Origin: Alcanivorax sp. S6407
Lineage (GTDB): Bacteria; Pseudomonadota; Gammaproteobacteria; Pseudomonadales; Alcanivoracaceae
Assembly (NCBI RefSeq): GCF_023016115.1
Contig: NZ_JALKBH010000002.1
Span: 1,140,624-1,204,623 of the forward strand
DNA: 64,000 nt
Direction: 5' to 3'
Made by a program: the position numbers and the translations under genes. Every line of letters starts with the position of its first letter. Position 1 is the first letter of the stretch. Positions 1 through 10,156 of the stretch are shown in pieces. The notes below the pieces were generated by a model. That model worked only from the letters and a program-made list of their open reading frames with translations, searched no databases and was not told the DNA's origin.

Positions 1-854
1 GCGTTGTGCGGGGTGAGGATCAGGTTGGGAATATCATCGGCCAGCAGCACATGATCCCGCGGGGGCGGCTCGACGCTGAGCACATCCAGCCCGGCACCGC
101 CCAGTTGTCCGCTACGCAGTGCCTGCGCCAACGCGGGCTCGTCCACCAGACCACCCCGGGCGGTATTGATCAGCAGTGCACCCGGTTTCATCTGCGACAG
201 GAAGGCAGCATCCACCAGCTTGTCGGTCTGTGTGGTGAGGGGGCAGTGCAGGCTTACCACATCCGCCTGTGGCAACAACTCACTCAGCGGGAGCCGATCC
301 TGATGGCTGTTGCCGCTGAACGATTGCGCCACCGCGATTTTCATGCCGAAGGCTTCCGCCAGCCGTGCGGTCTCCCTGCCGAGATCACCATAACCAATCA
401 CCCCAAGCGTTTTCCCTGCCAGCTCCATGATCGGATAATCCAGCAGACAGAATTGTCGGCCCGCACTCCAGTCTCCCCGCTTCACGGCCCGGTCGTACCG
501 GAAACCATGCGTGGCCAGGGTGAGCATCAGCATCAAGCTGTGTTGCGCCACCGACGCCCGGGCATAGCCGGACACATTACACACCACAATGCCTTGCTCG
601 CGGGCGGCCACCAGATCCACATTATTGGTACCTGTGGCACAAATACAGATAAGCTTGAGGGACGGACAGGCGGCAAGAGTATCGGCATCCAGCACCACCT
701 TGTTGGTGATCACCACGTCGATGCCCTGCAAACGCTCAACCCGCTGTGCCGGGACGGTAAAGGGGAAGAAGGTCCAGGACATCAGTGCGTCGAGGGCACC
801 GAAGTCCAGGTCATCGGGGTTGACGGTTTCCGAGTCGAGGAAAACACCCTGCAT
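1..854 (-). CDS. D-2-hydroxyacid dehydrogenase (glycerate dehydrogenase type), 3' end cut by window
   Basis: NAD-dependent D-isomer-specific 2-hydroxyacid dehydrogenase, a cytosolic enzyme that interconverts a 2-hydroxyacid and a 2-ketoacid; hydroxypyruvate/glycerate is the likeliest pair but is not proven by sequence. About 284 codons are present, starting at the ATG at 854, and the C-terminus runs off the window. A Rossmann motif GVIGYGDLGRE lies near residues 151-161. The family catalytic triad is visible as Arg233 (NTARGG), Glu262 (LDVLSVEPP) and His283 (LTPHNA). It is divergent from the DUF523 gene, with only 43 bp between the starts, so any promoters must overlap. Confidence 0.9.
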   Translation of the reverse strand, partial: MQGVFLDSETVNPDDLDFGALDALMSWTFFPFTVPAQRVERLQGIDVVITNKVVLDADTLAACPSLKLICICATGTNNVDLVAAREQGIVVCNVSGYARASVAQHSLMLMLTLATHGFRYDRAVKRGDWSAGRQFCLLDYPIMELAGKTLGVIGYGDLGRETARLAEAFGMKIAVAQSFSGNSHQDRLPLSELLPQADVVSLHCPLTTQTDKLVDAAFLSQMKPGALLINTARGGLVDEPALAQALRSGQLGGAGLDVLSVEPPPRDHVLLADDIPNLILTPHN

Positions 855-897
855 GCTCAATGTCCTTCAGCGTGAAGAAGAAAAAGGGAATGCGCCC

Positions 898-1566
898 ATG
901 CTAACGGATCTGCTGGTAAAAATGGGGATTTCGCCACCGCAGCAGGACTGGCAGAAACCGGTGATTGGTGTCAGCGCCTGCCTCACTGGCCAGAAGGTAC
1001 GCTACGACGGTGATCACAAGCACAACGGCATCGTCATGCATCAGCTCACCCCCTTGCTGCGCTTTCGGGAAACCTGCCCGGAAGTCAGCATCGGCCTGCC
1101 GATCCCTCGTCCGCCCATCCAGGTGGTTCAACTTGGTGATGCTCAGCGCGTGCAGGCGGTCCACGATCCTTCCCGGGATTACACCGAATCACTTGAGCAT
1201 GTTGCCGAGCAACTGGGTGAGCCGCTGTGCGGATTCGTGCTCAAGGCCCGTTCCCCCAGCTGCGGTCATCTCACCACCCCGTTGCATGACGAACACGGCA
1301 ACGACATCGGCACCGGCTCCGGCGCCTTCGCCCGTAAACTTCACGATCTCTACCCGCGCATTGCGCTTGCCAACGAAAGCGACCTGGAAAAACCCACCTT
1401 CCTTCAGCAGTTCGTGATTCAGGTATTCTGCTATCAGCAGTGGCACCACAACGACCACCAGGGAAGCTGGCTACAGGAAAGACTGGAAAAAAGCGAGTTG
1501 CTGGATGAGCCGCTGCGAACCAATGTGCAGCATTACCTTTCCCGCCTCAGCAAAGCCATGCACTAA
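898..1566 (+). CDS. DUF523 family protein (TudS-like)
   Basis: A 222-residue DUF523 protein. Three conserved cysteines stand in the family contexts: SACLTG near residue 24, ETCPEV near 59 and SPSCG near 119. In the characterised member TudS (thiouracil desulfurase) three such cysteines bind a [4Fe-4S] cluster. Desulfurase activity here is inference. The frame is open far upstream of the chosen ATG, but residues before it do not resemble the family and overlap the dehydrogenase gene on the other strand. A purine-rich stretch precedes the ATG. The C-terminal approximately 60 residues extend beyond the short DUF523 core. Confidence 0.85.
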   Translation: MLTDLLVKMGISPPQQDWQKPVIGVSACLTGQKVRYDGDHKHNGIVMHQLTPLLRFRETCPEVSIGLPIPRPPIQVVQLGDAQRVQAVHDPSRDYTESLEHVAEQLGEPLCGFVLKARSPSCGHLTTPLHDEHGNDIGTGSGAFARKLHDLYPRIALANESDLEKPTFLQQFVIQVFCYQQWHHNDHQGSWLQERLEKSELLDEPLRTNVQHYLSRLSKAMH

Positions 1567-1570
1567 CATT

Positions 1571-1800
1571 CCTACAGCGCCGCTGTAGGAGCGCATCTTG
1601 AGGCGCGAACCGTGCGAAGCACGGAATCGACCGCAGGGCGATCAGGCTTGTCAGAGCTACTGACGTCTGAATAGAACTATTCAGGAAAGACCTGTTGTAA
1701 ACCATGACGAAATCTCTCGCCAAGGCTCGGATTCGCACCTCAAGAGGTGCTCCTACATTCGAGGTAAGAATAGCCGTAGGAGCCAGCCTGCTGGCGATGT
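1571..1800. repeat. REP-like intergenic repeats
   Basis: This gap contains no gene. It begins with a perfect hairpin (CCTACAGCG and its complement at 1571-1589) just after the DUF523 stop. Three REP-like units of the TGTAGGAGC type follow: 1583-1625, an inverted one at 1727-1762 and a third at 1774-1797. The same family recurs at 2670, 2846, 7887, 30250, 30396, 34856, 15655 and 48822, each with a different small palindrome after the GTAGGAGC or GTGGGAGC core. Confidence 0.7.
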
Positions 1801-1808
1801 TTTGCTTT

Positions 1809-2261
1809 TTAAAGAATCAGCGTCAAACCGCCGGTCAAAATGGCGAAGAAAATCGACAGGCCAATCAGCGTTCCCCAGGGGAACGGCTTGGGTGGTGGTT
1901 CGATTTCCAGTTGTTCTTCCAGGTAGCGGCGTAGCAGGGCGGTGTTGCGGGTGTTGGCCTTGTAGATGGCATCGAAGGCATCCCCCACCACTGGCAACAG
2001 ACCTCCGGCGAAATCGATGAGCATGTTGCGCACCATACGCAACTTGACCTTGTTACTGGCCCCCACCCGCTGTGCTTCAATCAGCACATAGCTGGAAAGC
2101 GCGAGGCCCGCCACATCACCGATCCCGGGAATCAGGCCAATCAGGGCTTCGGCACCGAAACGGAATTTAGTGAAAGGAATGCCGATACTGCTGTCGGTAA
2201 AGCGGCTGAACCTGTCCAGCCGCGCCAGCGCTGCGCGCTGTTTTTCTTCACTGACCGCCAT
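1809..2261 (-). CDS. DUF4112 domain membrane-associated protein
   Basis: A 150-residue DUF4112 protein. The family core is FGAEALIGLIPGIGDVAGL (about residues 35-53), followed by LPVVGDAFDAIYKAN near 90-104. A hydrophobic helix closes the protein (about 128-150), so it is probably membrane-anchored by its C-terminus. Function is unknown for the family. Its ATG overlaps the stop of the upstream Rieske gene by one base (TGATG on the minus strand), indicating a two-gene operon with translational coupling. Confidence 0.85.
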   Translation of the reverse strand: MAVSEEKQRAALARLDRFSRFTDSSIGIPFTKFRFGAEALIGLIPGIGDVAGLALSSYVLIEAQRVGASNKVKLRMVRNMLIDFAGGLLPVVGDAFDAIYKANTRNTALLRRYLEEQLEIEPPPKPFPWGTLIGLSIFFAILTGGLTLIL

Positions 2262-2605
2262 CAGATCTCCACGAACAGCTGACCGTTTACTTCGCTTACC
2301 GGCCAGGTCTCAAGGCTCTTCTCACCGCGTACCACATTCAGCAGCTGCACCCCGGGCGGGAAGTTGGCCCACTCTTCCACTTCACCGGTACGAATATCGA
2401 AGCGGGCACGGTGCAGCGGGCACTGCACACATTTGTCGTCGAGAATCTTGCCCTTACCCAGAGACGCAAAAACATGGGGGCAACGGGCCTGAGTAGCATA
2501 GAAACCATCACTCAGGTGATACACCACCAGCTTGGTTTCCCCGGCCTGCATGGCCTTGCTCTTTCCTTCCGGGATATCACTGCTGGCACAGAGTTCGTAA
2601 CGCAT
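2261..2605 (-). CDS. Rieske [2Fe-2S] ferredoxin-like protein
   Basis: A small (114 residues) soluble Rieske protein. The two cluster-binding boxes are CPHVFASLGKG (about residues 42-52) and CPLHRARFD (about 62-70), giving the Cys-x-His ... Cys-x-x-His ligand set. Size and the absence of a signal peptide or transmembrane helix fit the cytosolic NirD-like or dioxygenase-ferredoxin type and not the bc1-complex type. No oxygenase or nitrite reductase partner is adjacent; the only operon partner is DUF4112. Electron transfer is established for the family, the redox partner is unknown. Confidence 0.9.
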   Translation of the reverse strand: MRYELCASSDIPEGKSKAMQAGETKLVVYHLSDGFYATQARCPHVFASLGKGKILDDKCVQCPLHRARFDIRTGEVEEWANFPPGVQLLNVVRGEKSLETWPVSEVNGQLFVEI

Positions 2606-2633
2606 CTTGCTCTCCTTGCTGGCTGGAAAAATA

Positions 2634-3000
2634 AGCTACTAGCTTCGAGCTTCGAGCTGCTACCCCCCCCTGTAGGAGCACCTCTTGAGGTGCGAACCTC
2701 GCGCAGCGAGGCGACCGAAGGGAGGCTGTTTCCTTAAGATCCGCCGAATCCGGAAATATCTGATCGCTCTTCGGCCGATTCCGTTCCTCGTTCGAAGCGT
2801 CCGGACAAGCTGAGATCCCGCAAATTGATAAGCGCCTCTGGAATCCTTACCTCGCTTGGGCTCGGATCGCCTGCAGGCAGGCTCCTACAGCAGCTTCGTA
2901 GCAGAACCGGGAACTTTTCCGGGTTCCCCTATCGAATCAGGCGTAGCTTGTAGCTTGTAGCTTGTAGCTTGTAGCTTGTAGCTCGTAGCTCGTAGCTCGA
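2634..3000. repeat. Composite intergenic element with heptad arrays, REP units and a hairpin
   Basis: A gene-free stretch of about 400 bp. A left heptad array at 2634-2661 has four 7-bp units beginning AGCT, such as AGCTTCG twice. REP-like units lie at 2670-2712 and 2846-2892. A hairpin of the CCGGGAAC/TTCCGGG type at about 2905-2932 could terminate speA transcription on the minus strand. The right heptad array at 2943-2998 has five GTAGCTT units then three GTAGCTC units and ends 4 bp before the speA stop codon. The same order (REP, hairpin, GTAGCTT array, gene stop) recurs at 7.9-8.1 kb and 30.4-30.6 kb. Confidence 0.85.
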
Positions 3001-3002
3001 AA

Positions 3003-4883
<1,881 letters not shown>

Positions 4884-4998
4884 TACCTGTCCTGTTAACG
4901 CTGACATGCAAGACGCACCACCGTGGCGCGCTCATGGCCGCCATTATGCCTGCCCGCCGCCGTCCGTCGCATCCCTTTTTGGGGCCGGGATTCAACCT

Positions 4999-5026
4999 TT
5001 GACAGGGGGGGCAGAGGTCTTACAAT
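4999..5026 (+). promoter_or_regulatory. Sigma-70 promoter of speE
   Basis: A consensus -35 TTGACA (4999-5004) and a near-consensus -10 TACAAT (5021-5026) are separated by 16 bp, placing the transcription start near 5033 and leaving a leader of about 48 nt before the speE ATG at 5081. The spacer begins with a run of seven G. Confidence 0.75.
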
Positions 5027-5080
5027 CGCGACTATTAACCACCCCGGGGGCAGTTATGCTCCCACCCACTGGAAAGGCCC

Positions 5081-5941
5081 ATGAGCAGCACCCAAGATAA
5101 CTGGTTTTACGAGCACTTTGACACCGCTGGCACCGCCTTCGGCCTGCGTCTCAAGCAGAAGCTGGAAGAGGTACAGACCGAGTATCAGCACATCGAGATG
5201 TGGGAAACCGACAGCTTCGGTTACCTGATGACCATCGATGGCGCCACCATGCTCACTACCCGCGACAATTTCCTCTACCACGAGATGATGTCGCACCCGG
5301 TGCTGTTCAGCCACGCCAACCCCCAGCGCGTGGTCATTATTGGTGGCGGCGACTGCGGTACCCTGCGCGAAGTGCTGCGTCACCCCGGTGTGGTCAAGGC
5401 CACCCAGATCGACATCGACGAGATGGTCACCCGTTACTCCGAGAAATACTTCCCGGAGCTGTGCGAGTCCAATGACGACCCCCGCGCGGAACTGCTGTTT
5501 GAAGACGGCGTGCAGTACATGCAGAACTGTGAAGATGGCAGCGTGGACGTGATCATTGTGGACTCCACCGACCCGGTGGGCCCTGCGGAAGGCCTGTTCA
5601 AGGCAGACTTCTTCCGTGACTGTCACCGTGTGCTGGCCGAAGGCGGCATCATCGTGCAGCAGTCCGAATCGCCGCTGCTGCACAGTGACACCATCATCAA
5701 GGACCTGCACGCCAATATGCGTGAAGCCGGGTTCACCAGCACCCAGACCCTGCCGTTCCCGCAACCGGTTTACCCGAGCGGCTGGTGGAGCTGCACCATG
5801 GCCGGCAAGAACACCAATGTGGGCGAGTTCCGCGAAACCGATGCCACCGGCAAAGGCTTCGACACCCAGTACTACTCCGCCGCCATCCACAAGGGCGCAC
5901 TGGTACTGCCGCCGTTCATGACCGCAGCGATCGAAAGCTAA
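5081..5941 (+). CDS. speE: Polyamine aminopropyltransferase (spermidine synthase)
   Basis: Transfers the aminopropyl group of decarboxylated S-adenosylmethionine to putrescine. 286 residues, normal for bacterial SpeE. Visible are the N-terminal beta segment (HIEMWETDSFGYLM), the glycine-rich cofactor motif VVIIGGGDCGTLREVLRH (about 88-105), the acidic IDIDEMV (about 116-122) and the catalytic-aspartate motif DVIIVDSTDPVGPAE (about 154-168). The ATG follows GGAAAGG. The stop codon lies inside the first unit of a downstream 7-bp repeat array. Confidence 0.95.
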   Translation: MSSTQDNWFYEHFDTAGTAFGLRLKQKLEEVQTEYQHIEMWETDSFGYLMTIDGATMLTTRDNFLYHEMMSHPVLFSHANPQRVVIIGGGDCGTLREVLRHPGVVKATQIDIDEMVTRYSEKYFPELCESNDDPRAELLFEDGVQYMQNCEDGSVDVIIVDSTDPVGPAEGLFKADFFRDCHRVLAEGGIIVQQSESPLLHSDTIIKDLHANMREAGFTSTQTLPFPQPVYPSGWWSCTMAGKNTNVGEFRETDATGKGFDTQYYSAAIHKGALVLPPFMTAAIES

Positions 5942-5970
5942 AAGCTACGAGCTACGAGCTACGAGCTACG
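5936..5970. repeat. Heptad array overlapping the speE stop codon
   Basis: Five 7-bp units: AGCTAAA followed by four exact AGCTACG copies. The speE TAA (5939-5941) lies within the first unit, so the array starts inside the coding sequence. It immediately precedes the speE terminator. Confidence 0.85.
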
Positions 5971-5979
5971 AGAAAAAAG

Positions 5980-6016
5980 AATGCCCCTGTCTTCGCGAGA
6001 AGCAAGGGCATTTTTA
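5980..6016 (+). terminator. Rho-independent terminator of speE
   Basis: Stem AATGCCC ... GGGCATT followed by TTTTT, 40 bp after the speE stop and directly after the heptad array. Confidence 0.8.
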
Positions 6017-6030
6017 TGGCCGCTCTGCGG

Positions 6031-6299
6031 CTGCAAAACGCTTCACGCATCACGCGACACGCAAATCCGGAATCGCACTTTGAGTACGTAGCGCAGCGGA
6101 GTAACGCACGGAGGCTGCCCGCAGGGTGAGCGAAGCGAATAACCTGCTTTCACGTGGAGCGGTTTTGGGAGAGGCTGGGAATAACTTCGTTTGCAAGCAA
6201 ACTCCCACATCCATATCAAAAACCCCGTCGGCCAATCCCGCCTCCCCCCGAAGAGACACGGGTTTTTCGCTGTTAACTATTCACTATTCACTGTTAACT
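6031..6299. repeat. Heptad arrays and REP-like sequence between speE and the chelatase gene
   Basis: No gene is seen here. A GCCGC/GCGGC hairpin after the terminator leads into a 7-bp-period array at 6031-6065, with words such as ACGCTTC then ACGCATC. A REP-like unit (GTTTGCAAGCAAAC) lies near 6190. A second array at 6272-6299 has the symmetric order GTTAACT, ATTCACT, ATTCACT, GTTAACT and abuts the stop codon of the chelatase gene at 6300. Confidence 0.75.
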
Positions 6300-6683
6300 C
6301 TATTCGCCCTGACTTCCAACATGCGCCAACACCAGCTCTGCCAGCCCCTCTGAATTCCCAAAGTAATCCAGCAACGTGATGTCCAGATCAGGAAACCGCT
6401 CACGCGCCTCCTCAATCTGTGCAGGAATGTCGCGCCCCACATGCTTTCCCTTGTTGAAGAATAGTGGATACAGCTGAACGGTCTCCACCGGCTGATGCTC
6501 GATCTGCTGGATCGCTTCGATCAGCGACGGCCTGGCCAGCTCCAGAAAACAGGGAATCACGGCCGCATATTCCTGCCCATTGGCATGGGCCGCTTCCGAT
6601 ACTCTCTCTACCAGAGCGCGGAACTCATCATTAGCCGTCTCACTGCGGCTGCCATGGGCCATGATCAGCAGGGCTTTGGACAT
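6300..6683 (-). CDS. CbiX/SirB-like sirohydrochlorin chelatase family protein
   Basis: A 127-residue single-domain CbiX-type chelatase. The N-terminus has the family signature LIMAHGSRSETAN (about residues 6-18) with the metal-ligating His, and the second His is in YPLFFNKGKHVGRDIP (about 72-87). Family members insert Co2+ or Fe2+ into sirohydrochlorin for cobalamin or siroheme; which metal is used here cannot be read from the sequence. A strong AGGAG lies upstream of the ATG at 6683. No other tetrapyrrole gene is nearby. Confidence 0.85.
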   Translation of the reverse strand: MSKALLIMAHGSRSETANDEFRALVERVSEAAHANGQEYAAVIPCFLELARPSLIEAIQQIEHQPVETVQLYPLFFNKGKHVGRDIPAQIEEARERFPDLDITLLDYFGNSEGLAELVLAHVGSQGE

Positions 6684-6764
6684 GATATCTCCTGAATAAA
6701 ACCTTTGTGACGATATTTAGATTTTCGAGTTTTTGCTAACGCTTATAGATGCATAGTGGGCATG

Positions 6765-6862
6765 CGAGTGACGAATTTCGAGTTACGAAGGTCAAAACCC
6801 ATGGTCGAAATCGGGCTTTCATGAGCATTGCTTTTCGAAACTCGTTACTCGCAACTCGCTAA
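6765..6862. repeat. Inverted heptad bracket
   Basis: Left array 6765-6792 has four 7-bp units starting CGA, such as CGAGTGA and CGAGTTA. Right array 6835-6862 has four units reading as their approximate reverse complements, such as TCGAAAC and TCGTTAC. The two arms can pair across about 40 bp. The right arm includes the stop codon and last three sense codons of the deacetylase gene. Confidence 0.8.
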
Positions 6863-7762
6863 TGTTCCTATTCTAGCTGCTTCCTCGATCACCAGAGCGT
6901 GACGGCGCGCCAGTGCGTACCGATCATCATCGTAGCCACCACCGATCACCGTGGCCACCGGAATGCCTTTATTGCGACAACGCTGGATCACACCGCGATC
7001 CCGGTCGGCGATCCCTTGCAGGGAAATAGCCAGAAGCCCCAATGGATCCTGCTCATAGATATCAACACCGGCATCATAGAGCACCAGGTCTGGCTGAACG
7101 CGTTCCAGCAGCCCCTCCAGCGTCTCGAAGACCGTATCGAGATAATCCCGGTCGGTCATCCCCAACGGCAGCCCCACATCCAGGTCACTCTCCATCTTGC
7201 GCACCGGGAAATTCTTTTCGCAGTGAATCGAGCAGGTAAAGACTCGTGGCTCTTCCGCCAGCATAGCGGCTGTACCGTCACCCTGGTGGACATCGCAGTC
7301 GAAGATCAGGATCTTTTCGACAGCCCCACTGGCCAGCAAATGCTTCGCGGCAAAGGCCAGATCGTTGAAGATGCAGAAGCCAGAACCAAAATCATAGTGA
7401 GCATGATGGGTACCGCCCGCCAGATGGCAGGCCAGGCCATGCTTGAGCGCCAACTGCGCGGTGAGTAGCGTGCCCATGGGCGCGATACAGGTACGCCGCA
7501 TCAGCCCCTCGCTCCAGGGCAACCCCATCCTGCGCAAGGCCTTCTGATCCAGGGAGCCACTGACAATGGCCTCCACATACTCAGGACAGTGAGCCAGCCC
7601 CAGCAACGACGGTCTGGCCCGTCCGGGGCGAAACTCGTTATTCCGTTGAGCAATACCCGAACTGCGCAGATGCTGATGCAGCAACGAAAACTTCTCCATA
7701 GGGAAGCGATGTTCGCCGGGAAAGGGGAAGCTGTAATCAGGATGGTAGACGAGGGGAAGCAT
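6845..7762 (-). CDS. Histone deacetylase superfamily protein (acetoin utilisation/acetylpolyamine amidohydrolase-like)
   Basis: A 305-residue zinc-dependent arginase/deacetylase-fold hydrolase. Family motifs in order: GGTHHAHYDFGSGFCIFND (about 116-134, catalytic His pair), FDCDVHQGDGT (about 153-163, zinc-binding Asp and His) and YDAGVDIYEQDPLG (about 229-242, second zinc Asp). Members deacetylate acetyl-lysine proteins or acetylated polyamines and other amides. The nearby speA/speE genes make a polyamine substrate tempting, but they are separated from it and this is inference. The last residues are encoded by an intergenic-type 7-bp repeat. Confidence 0.85.
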   Translation of the reverse strand: MLPLVYHPDYSFPFPGEHRFPMEKFSLLHQHLRSSGIAQRNNEFRPGRARPSLLGLAHCPEYVEAIVSGSLDQKALRRMGLPWSEGLMRRTCIAPMGTLLTAQLALKHGLACHLAGGTHHAHYDFGSGFCIFNDLAFAAKHLLASGAVEKILIFDCDVHQGDGTAAMLAEEPRVFTCSIHCEKNFPVRKMESDLDVGLPLGMTDRDYLDTVFETLEGLLERVQPDLVLYDAGVDIYEQDPLGLLAISLQGIADRDRGVIQRCRNKGIPVATVIGGGYDDDRYALARRHALVIEEAARIGTLASCE

Positions 7763-7879
7763 GGGATTCCCGGTTTCGGGTTTACGGGCATTGTGGCTGG
7801 CAAGGTGTCACGGGGCAACGGGCGAGCCGAAGATGCCTGATCGCCCTGCGGTCGATTCCTCACTGCGCAGGTTCGCGGC

Positions 7880-8096
7880 CGAACGGCGCTCTGGAATCTC
7901 TACCCCGCTGAGACTCGGATCGCCATGCAAGCATAGCTCCTACACGAGGCATCAGATCCTGCTGGTCGCCGAACTCGACGATTTGGAAGGCTTTTCCATT
8001 AACCAATAAACCCGGGAACTATTTGGGGTTTTCCTTTCCAATCAAGGGTAGCTTGTAGCTTGTAGCTTGTAGCTTGTAGCTTGTAGCTTGTAGCTT
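7880..8096. repeat. REP unit, hairpin and GTAGCTT heptad array
   Basis: This gene-free region holds a REP-like unit (about 7887-7945), an imperfect hairpin AACCCGGG/CCCAAAT-type (about 8005-8033) and seven exact GTAGCTT units (8048-8096). The array continues as GTAGCTA into the stop codon of the DUF4336 gene (TAG at 8103-8101 on the minus strand). Confidence 0.85.
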
Positions 8097-8100
8097 GTAG

Positions 8101-8781
8101 CTACAATAACCACTTCAACCCAAGATAGATCTGGTTACGAGCATTGCCGATGATCACATCCCCGTGGGCGAGACTCAGATTCTCGACAGGTCTTTCCAGG
8201 ATACGGGTGACACTGAAGCGTGCCTTACGACGGCTCAGATAGACCAGGCGCAGGATCGGGTGCCAGCCCGGCTTCTTCCACAGCCCGCCGATTTTCAGGT
8301 ACCAGCGGGTAAAACCATGATCGCACTGGTTGAAATTCTCGATCAGGTCAGCCGCGATCAGGGTTTTGCTGGCGACATGATAGAACACGGTTTCGTTGAG
8401 CATGGAGCCTTCGATGAACACCAGCTCGAAGTCGTTACCCCAATCCGGATGCGGCGTCTCCGACAACTGTGCATCAAACTGAAGATCCTTGCGCTTTTTG
8501 ACCAGCTTCGCCGGCCCGTGCAGTAACGCCTGGGGATAGCGTGCTTTCACTTCCCCCGCAAACACATGGTGGAACAGGTTGGGGCAAACGATATGTCTGA
8601 CTTCACCCAGCGCATCCAGCTCGGCAGCCAGCACATCGTCCACCGGGATCGGAGAATGCAGCAGCAAGCCACCTGAGGACAGTTTCACCACGGTCATGCG
8701 CGTCCCCACATGCAACCCCACAAAGGTATGTGGCACGGACACATGCCAGACGGCATCGGCAAGCGGTTGAAGACGTGACAT
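8101..8781 (-). CDS. DUF4336 family protein (metallo-beta-lactamase-like fold)
   Basis: A 226-residue DUF4336 protein. The start MSRLQPLADAVWHVSVPH and the mid-region HIVCPNLFHHVFAGE (about 59-73) and LIAADLIENFN (about 140-150) fit this family, which is remotely related to metallo-beta-lactamases but lacks a clear HxHxDH motif. No signal peptide. Function unknown. It is probably transcribed with the DUF3820 gene just upstream, with 12 bp between them. Confidence 0.8.
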   Translation of the reverse strand: MSRLQPLADAVWHVSVPHTFVGLHVGTRMTVVKLSSGGLLLHSPIPVDDVLAAELDALGEVRHIVCPNLFHHVFAGEVKARYPQALLHGPAKLVKKRKDLQFDAQLSETPHPDWGNDFELVFIEGSMLNETVFYHVASKTLIAADLIENFNQCDHGFTRWYLKIGGLWKKPGWHPILRLVYLSRRKARFSVTRILERPVENLSLAHGDVIIGNARNQIYLGLKWLL

Positions 8782-8793
8782 CAGTTTCTCCTT

Positions 8794-9012
8794 TTAGTTG
8801 GCCCTGAGAGGATCGAGCAGTTTTTCCGTGCCATCCATTTTCAGCATCAGCGCCAGCGCCATCAGTCTGCCCAACTCCCCTTTCGGAAAGCCCTTGTCGG
8901 CAAACCACAACAAATATTCCTCGGGCAGATCGATCAGCACCCGTCCCTGATATTTACCGAAGGGGATGGTGCGTTCCACCAGTGCCTTGAGGTCTTCCTG
9001 TTTGAAATCCAT
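8794..9012 (-). CDS. DUF3820 family protein
   Basis: A 72-residue small protein of the DUF3820 family, recognised by the conserved order IPFGKYQGRVLIDLPEEYLLWF then KGFPKGELGRLMALAL (broken here into two parts, about residues 16-37 and 40-55). Function is not established for the family. It is the first gene of a likely two-gene operon with the DUF4336 gene. Confidence 0.85.
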   Translation of the reverse strand: MDFKQEDLKALVERTIPFGKYQGRVLIDLPEEYLLWFADKGFPKGELGRLMALALMLKMDGTEKLLDPLRAN

Positions 9013-9068
9013 TACTGCCTGATATCTTTTGTAGGTGCCAGCCTGCTGGCGAAAGCGGGAATCAGTTT

Positions 9069-9217
9069 AAAGTTGAAAGTTCAAAGTTGAAAAGCGCGGG
9101 CAAGGGCCTCGTATTTGAAACTCTGAACCCGCGCCCTTACCGGTGAACGCGGGCACAGCATTGCAAAACCGATCACTTTCTCCGCGTTTGAACTTTCAAT
9201 TTTGAACTTTCAACTCG
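9069..9217. repeat. Heptad-bracketed intergenic element (uninterrupted form)
   Basis: Left arm 9069-9096 carries units such as AAAGTTG and AAAGTTC; right arm 9190-9217 carries their complements, such as GAACTTT and CAATTTT. The enclosed GC-rich core includes GCGCGGGCAAGGGCCTCG. In inverted orientation this whole element matches 15483-15894, except that the latter has a 246-bp MITE inserted in the core. This copy is therefore the unoccupied site for that insertion. Confidence 0.8.
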
Positions 9218-9241
9218 CCCCACAGCCTACCCCGCACACCC

Positions 9242-10156
9242 TCAGCCGTCGACGTCTTCATGCCGGCAGCCTTCACCGGGCCATTCCACCTCGATGGTGG
9301 AGTGGGCAAAGCCGAAATCCAGCACCAGTGCCCGGAACTGCTGTTTCAGTTCCAGCACCTGATCCACATCGAGTGCCCCCTGCAATTCCACATGGGCGCT
9401 GAACACATGATGCTCGCCATCCAGACTCCAGACATGAACGTGATGCACGCCACCCACCTGCGCCGGCTCACACAGCTGGCTGACCAGCTGCTGCACATCC
9501 ACATCGGAAGGCACCGCCTGCAGAAACACCTTCAATGACGCCCACAGGTTTCGCGCCACGTTAAAGAGGATAAACAGGGTAAAGCCGATGGACAGGATCG
9601 GGTCGAGAATCGGCACCTCCCAGAACATCAGCACCACAGACACGATCAGCACAGCCACCCAGCCCAGCACATCCTCCAGCAGGTGCCAGCGAATCATGCT
9701 GGCATTCATGGAGGACTGGCGCAGCAGCCGCCAGGCACCAAGACCGTTGACCACCACACCCAGCACCGCCAGCCACAGCATGCCAGTGGCATCCGGCATT
9801 TCCGGGGCCCACAGGCGCGGCACCGCCTCACTGATAATGAACACGGAACCGACAATCAACACCACCGCATTAATCACCGCCGCCAACACCGACAAACGCT
9901 GGTAACCGTAACTGAAATGGGCATCGGCCTTGCGCTTGCTGGTCTTGCCCAGCACCCAGCCCATACCAATCGCCAGGGTATCCCCCAGGTCATGCACGGC
10001 GTCGGTAAGAATCGCCACCGAATTGACCATCAGGCCGCCCACGAACTCGATGATGGTGAAGGTGAAATTCAGCCAGAACGCCACCGCAATGGCCTTGCCT
10101 TCTTCATCGCCATGATGATGGTGAGCGTGGTCGTGGCCATGGGAATGCCCATGCAT
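9242..10156 (-). CDS. Cation diffusion facilitator (Zn2+-type) efflux transporter
   Basis: A 304-residue CDF antiporter of the CzcD/ZitB group, exporting divalent metal (most likely zinc) from cytoplasm to periplasm in exchange for protons. A histidine-rich N-terminus with HSHGHDHAHHHHGD (about residues 4-17) precedes six transmembrane helices. Metal-site residues are seen in DAVHDLGD (helix 2) and WHLLEDVLGW (helix 5), and a C-terminal cytoplasmic domain follows. The start is fixed by GGAGG before the ATG at 10156; the frame is open further upstream but overlaps DUF3703. Its ATG overlaps the DUF3703 stop (TGATG), so the two are co-translated under MerR control. Confidence 0.92.
   Translation of the reverse strand: MHGHSHGHDHAHHHHGDEEGKAIAVAFWLNFTFTIIEFVGGLMVNSVAILTDAVHDLGDTLAIGMGWVLGKTSKRKADAHFSYGYQRLSVLAAVINAVVLIVGSVFIISEAVPRLWAPEMPDATGMLWLAVLGVVVNGLGAWRLLRQSSMNASMIRWHLLEDVLGWVAVLIVSVVLMFWEVPILDPILSIGFTLFILFNVARNLWASLKVFLQAVPSDVDVQQLVSQLCEPAQVGGVHHVHVWSLDGEHHVFSAHVELQGALDVDQVLELKQQFRALVLDFGFAHSTIEVEWPGEGCRHEDVDG

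Noticed and set aside
5054-5890. 278-codon frame opposite speE, and similar long antisense frames at 13829-14887 and 40092-41264
   Set aside because: High-GC codon usage opens the antisense frames; the sense proteins are clear family members.
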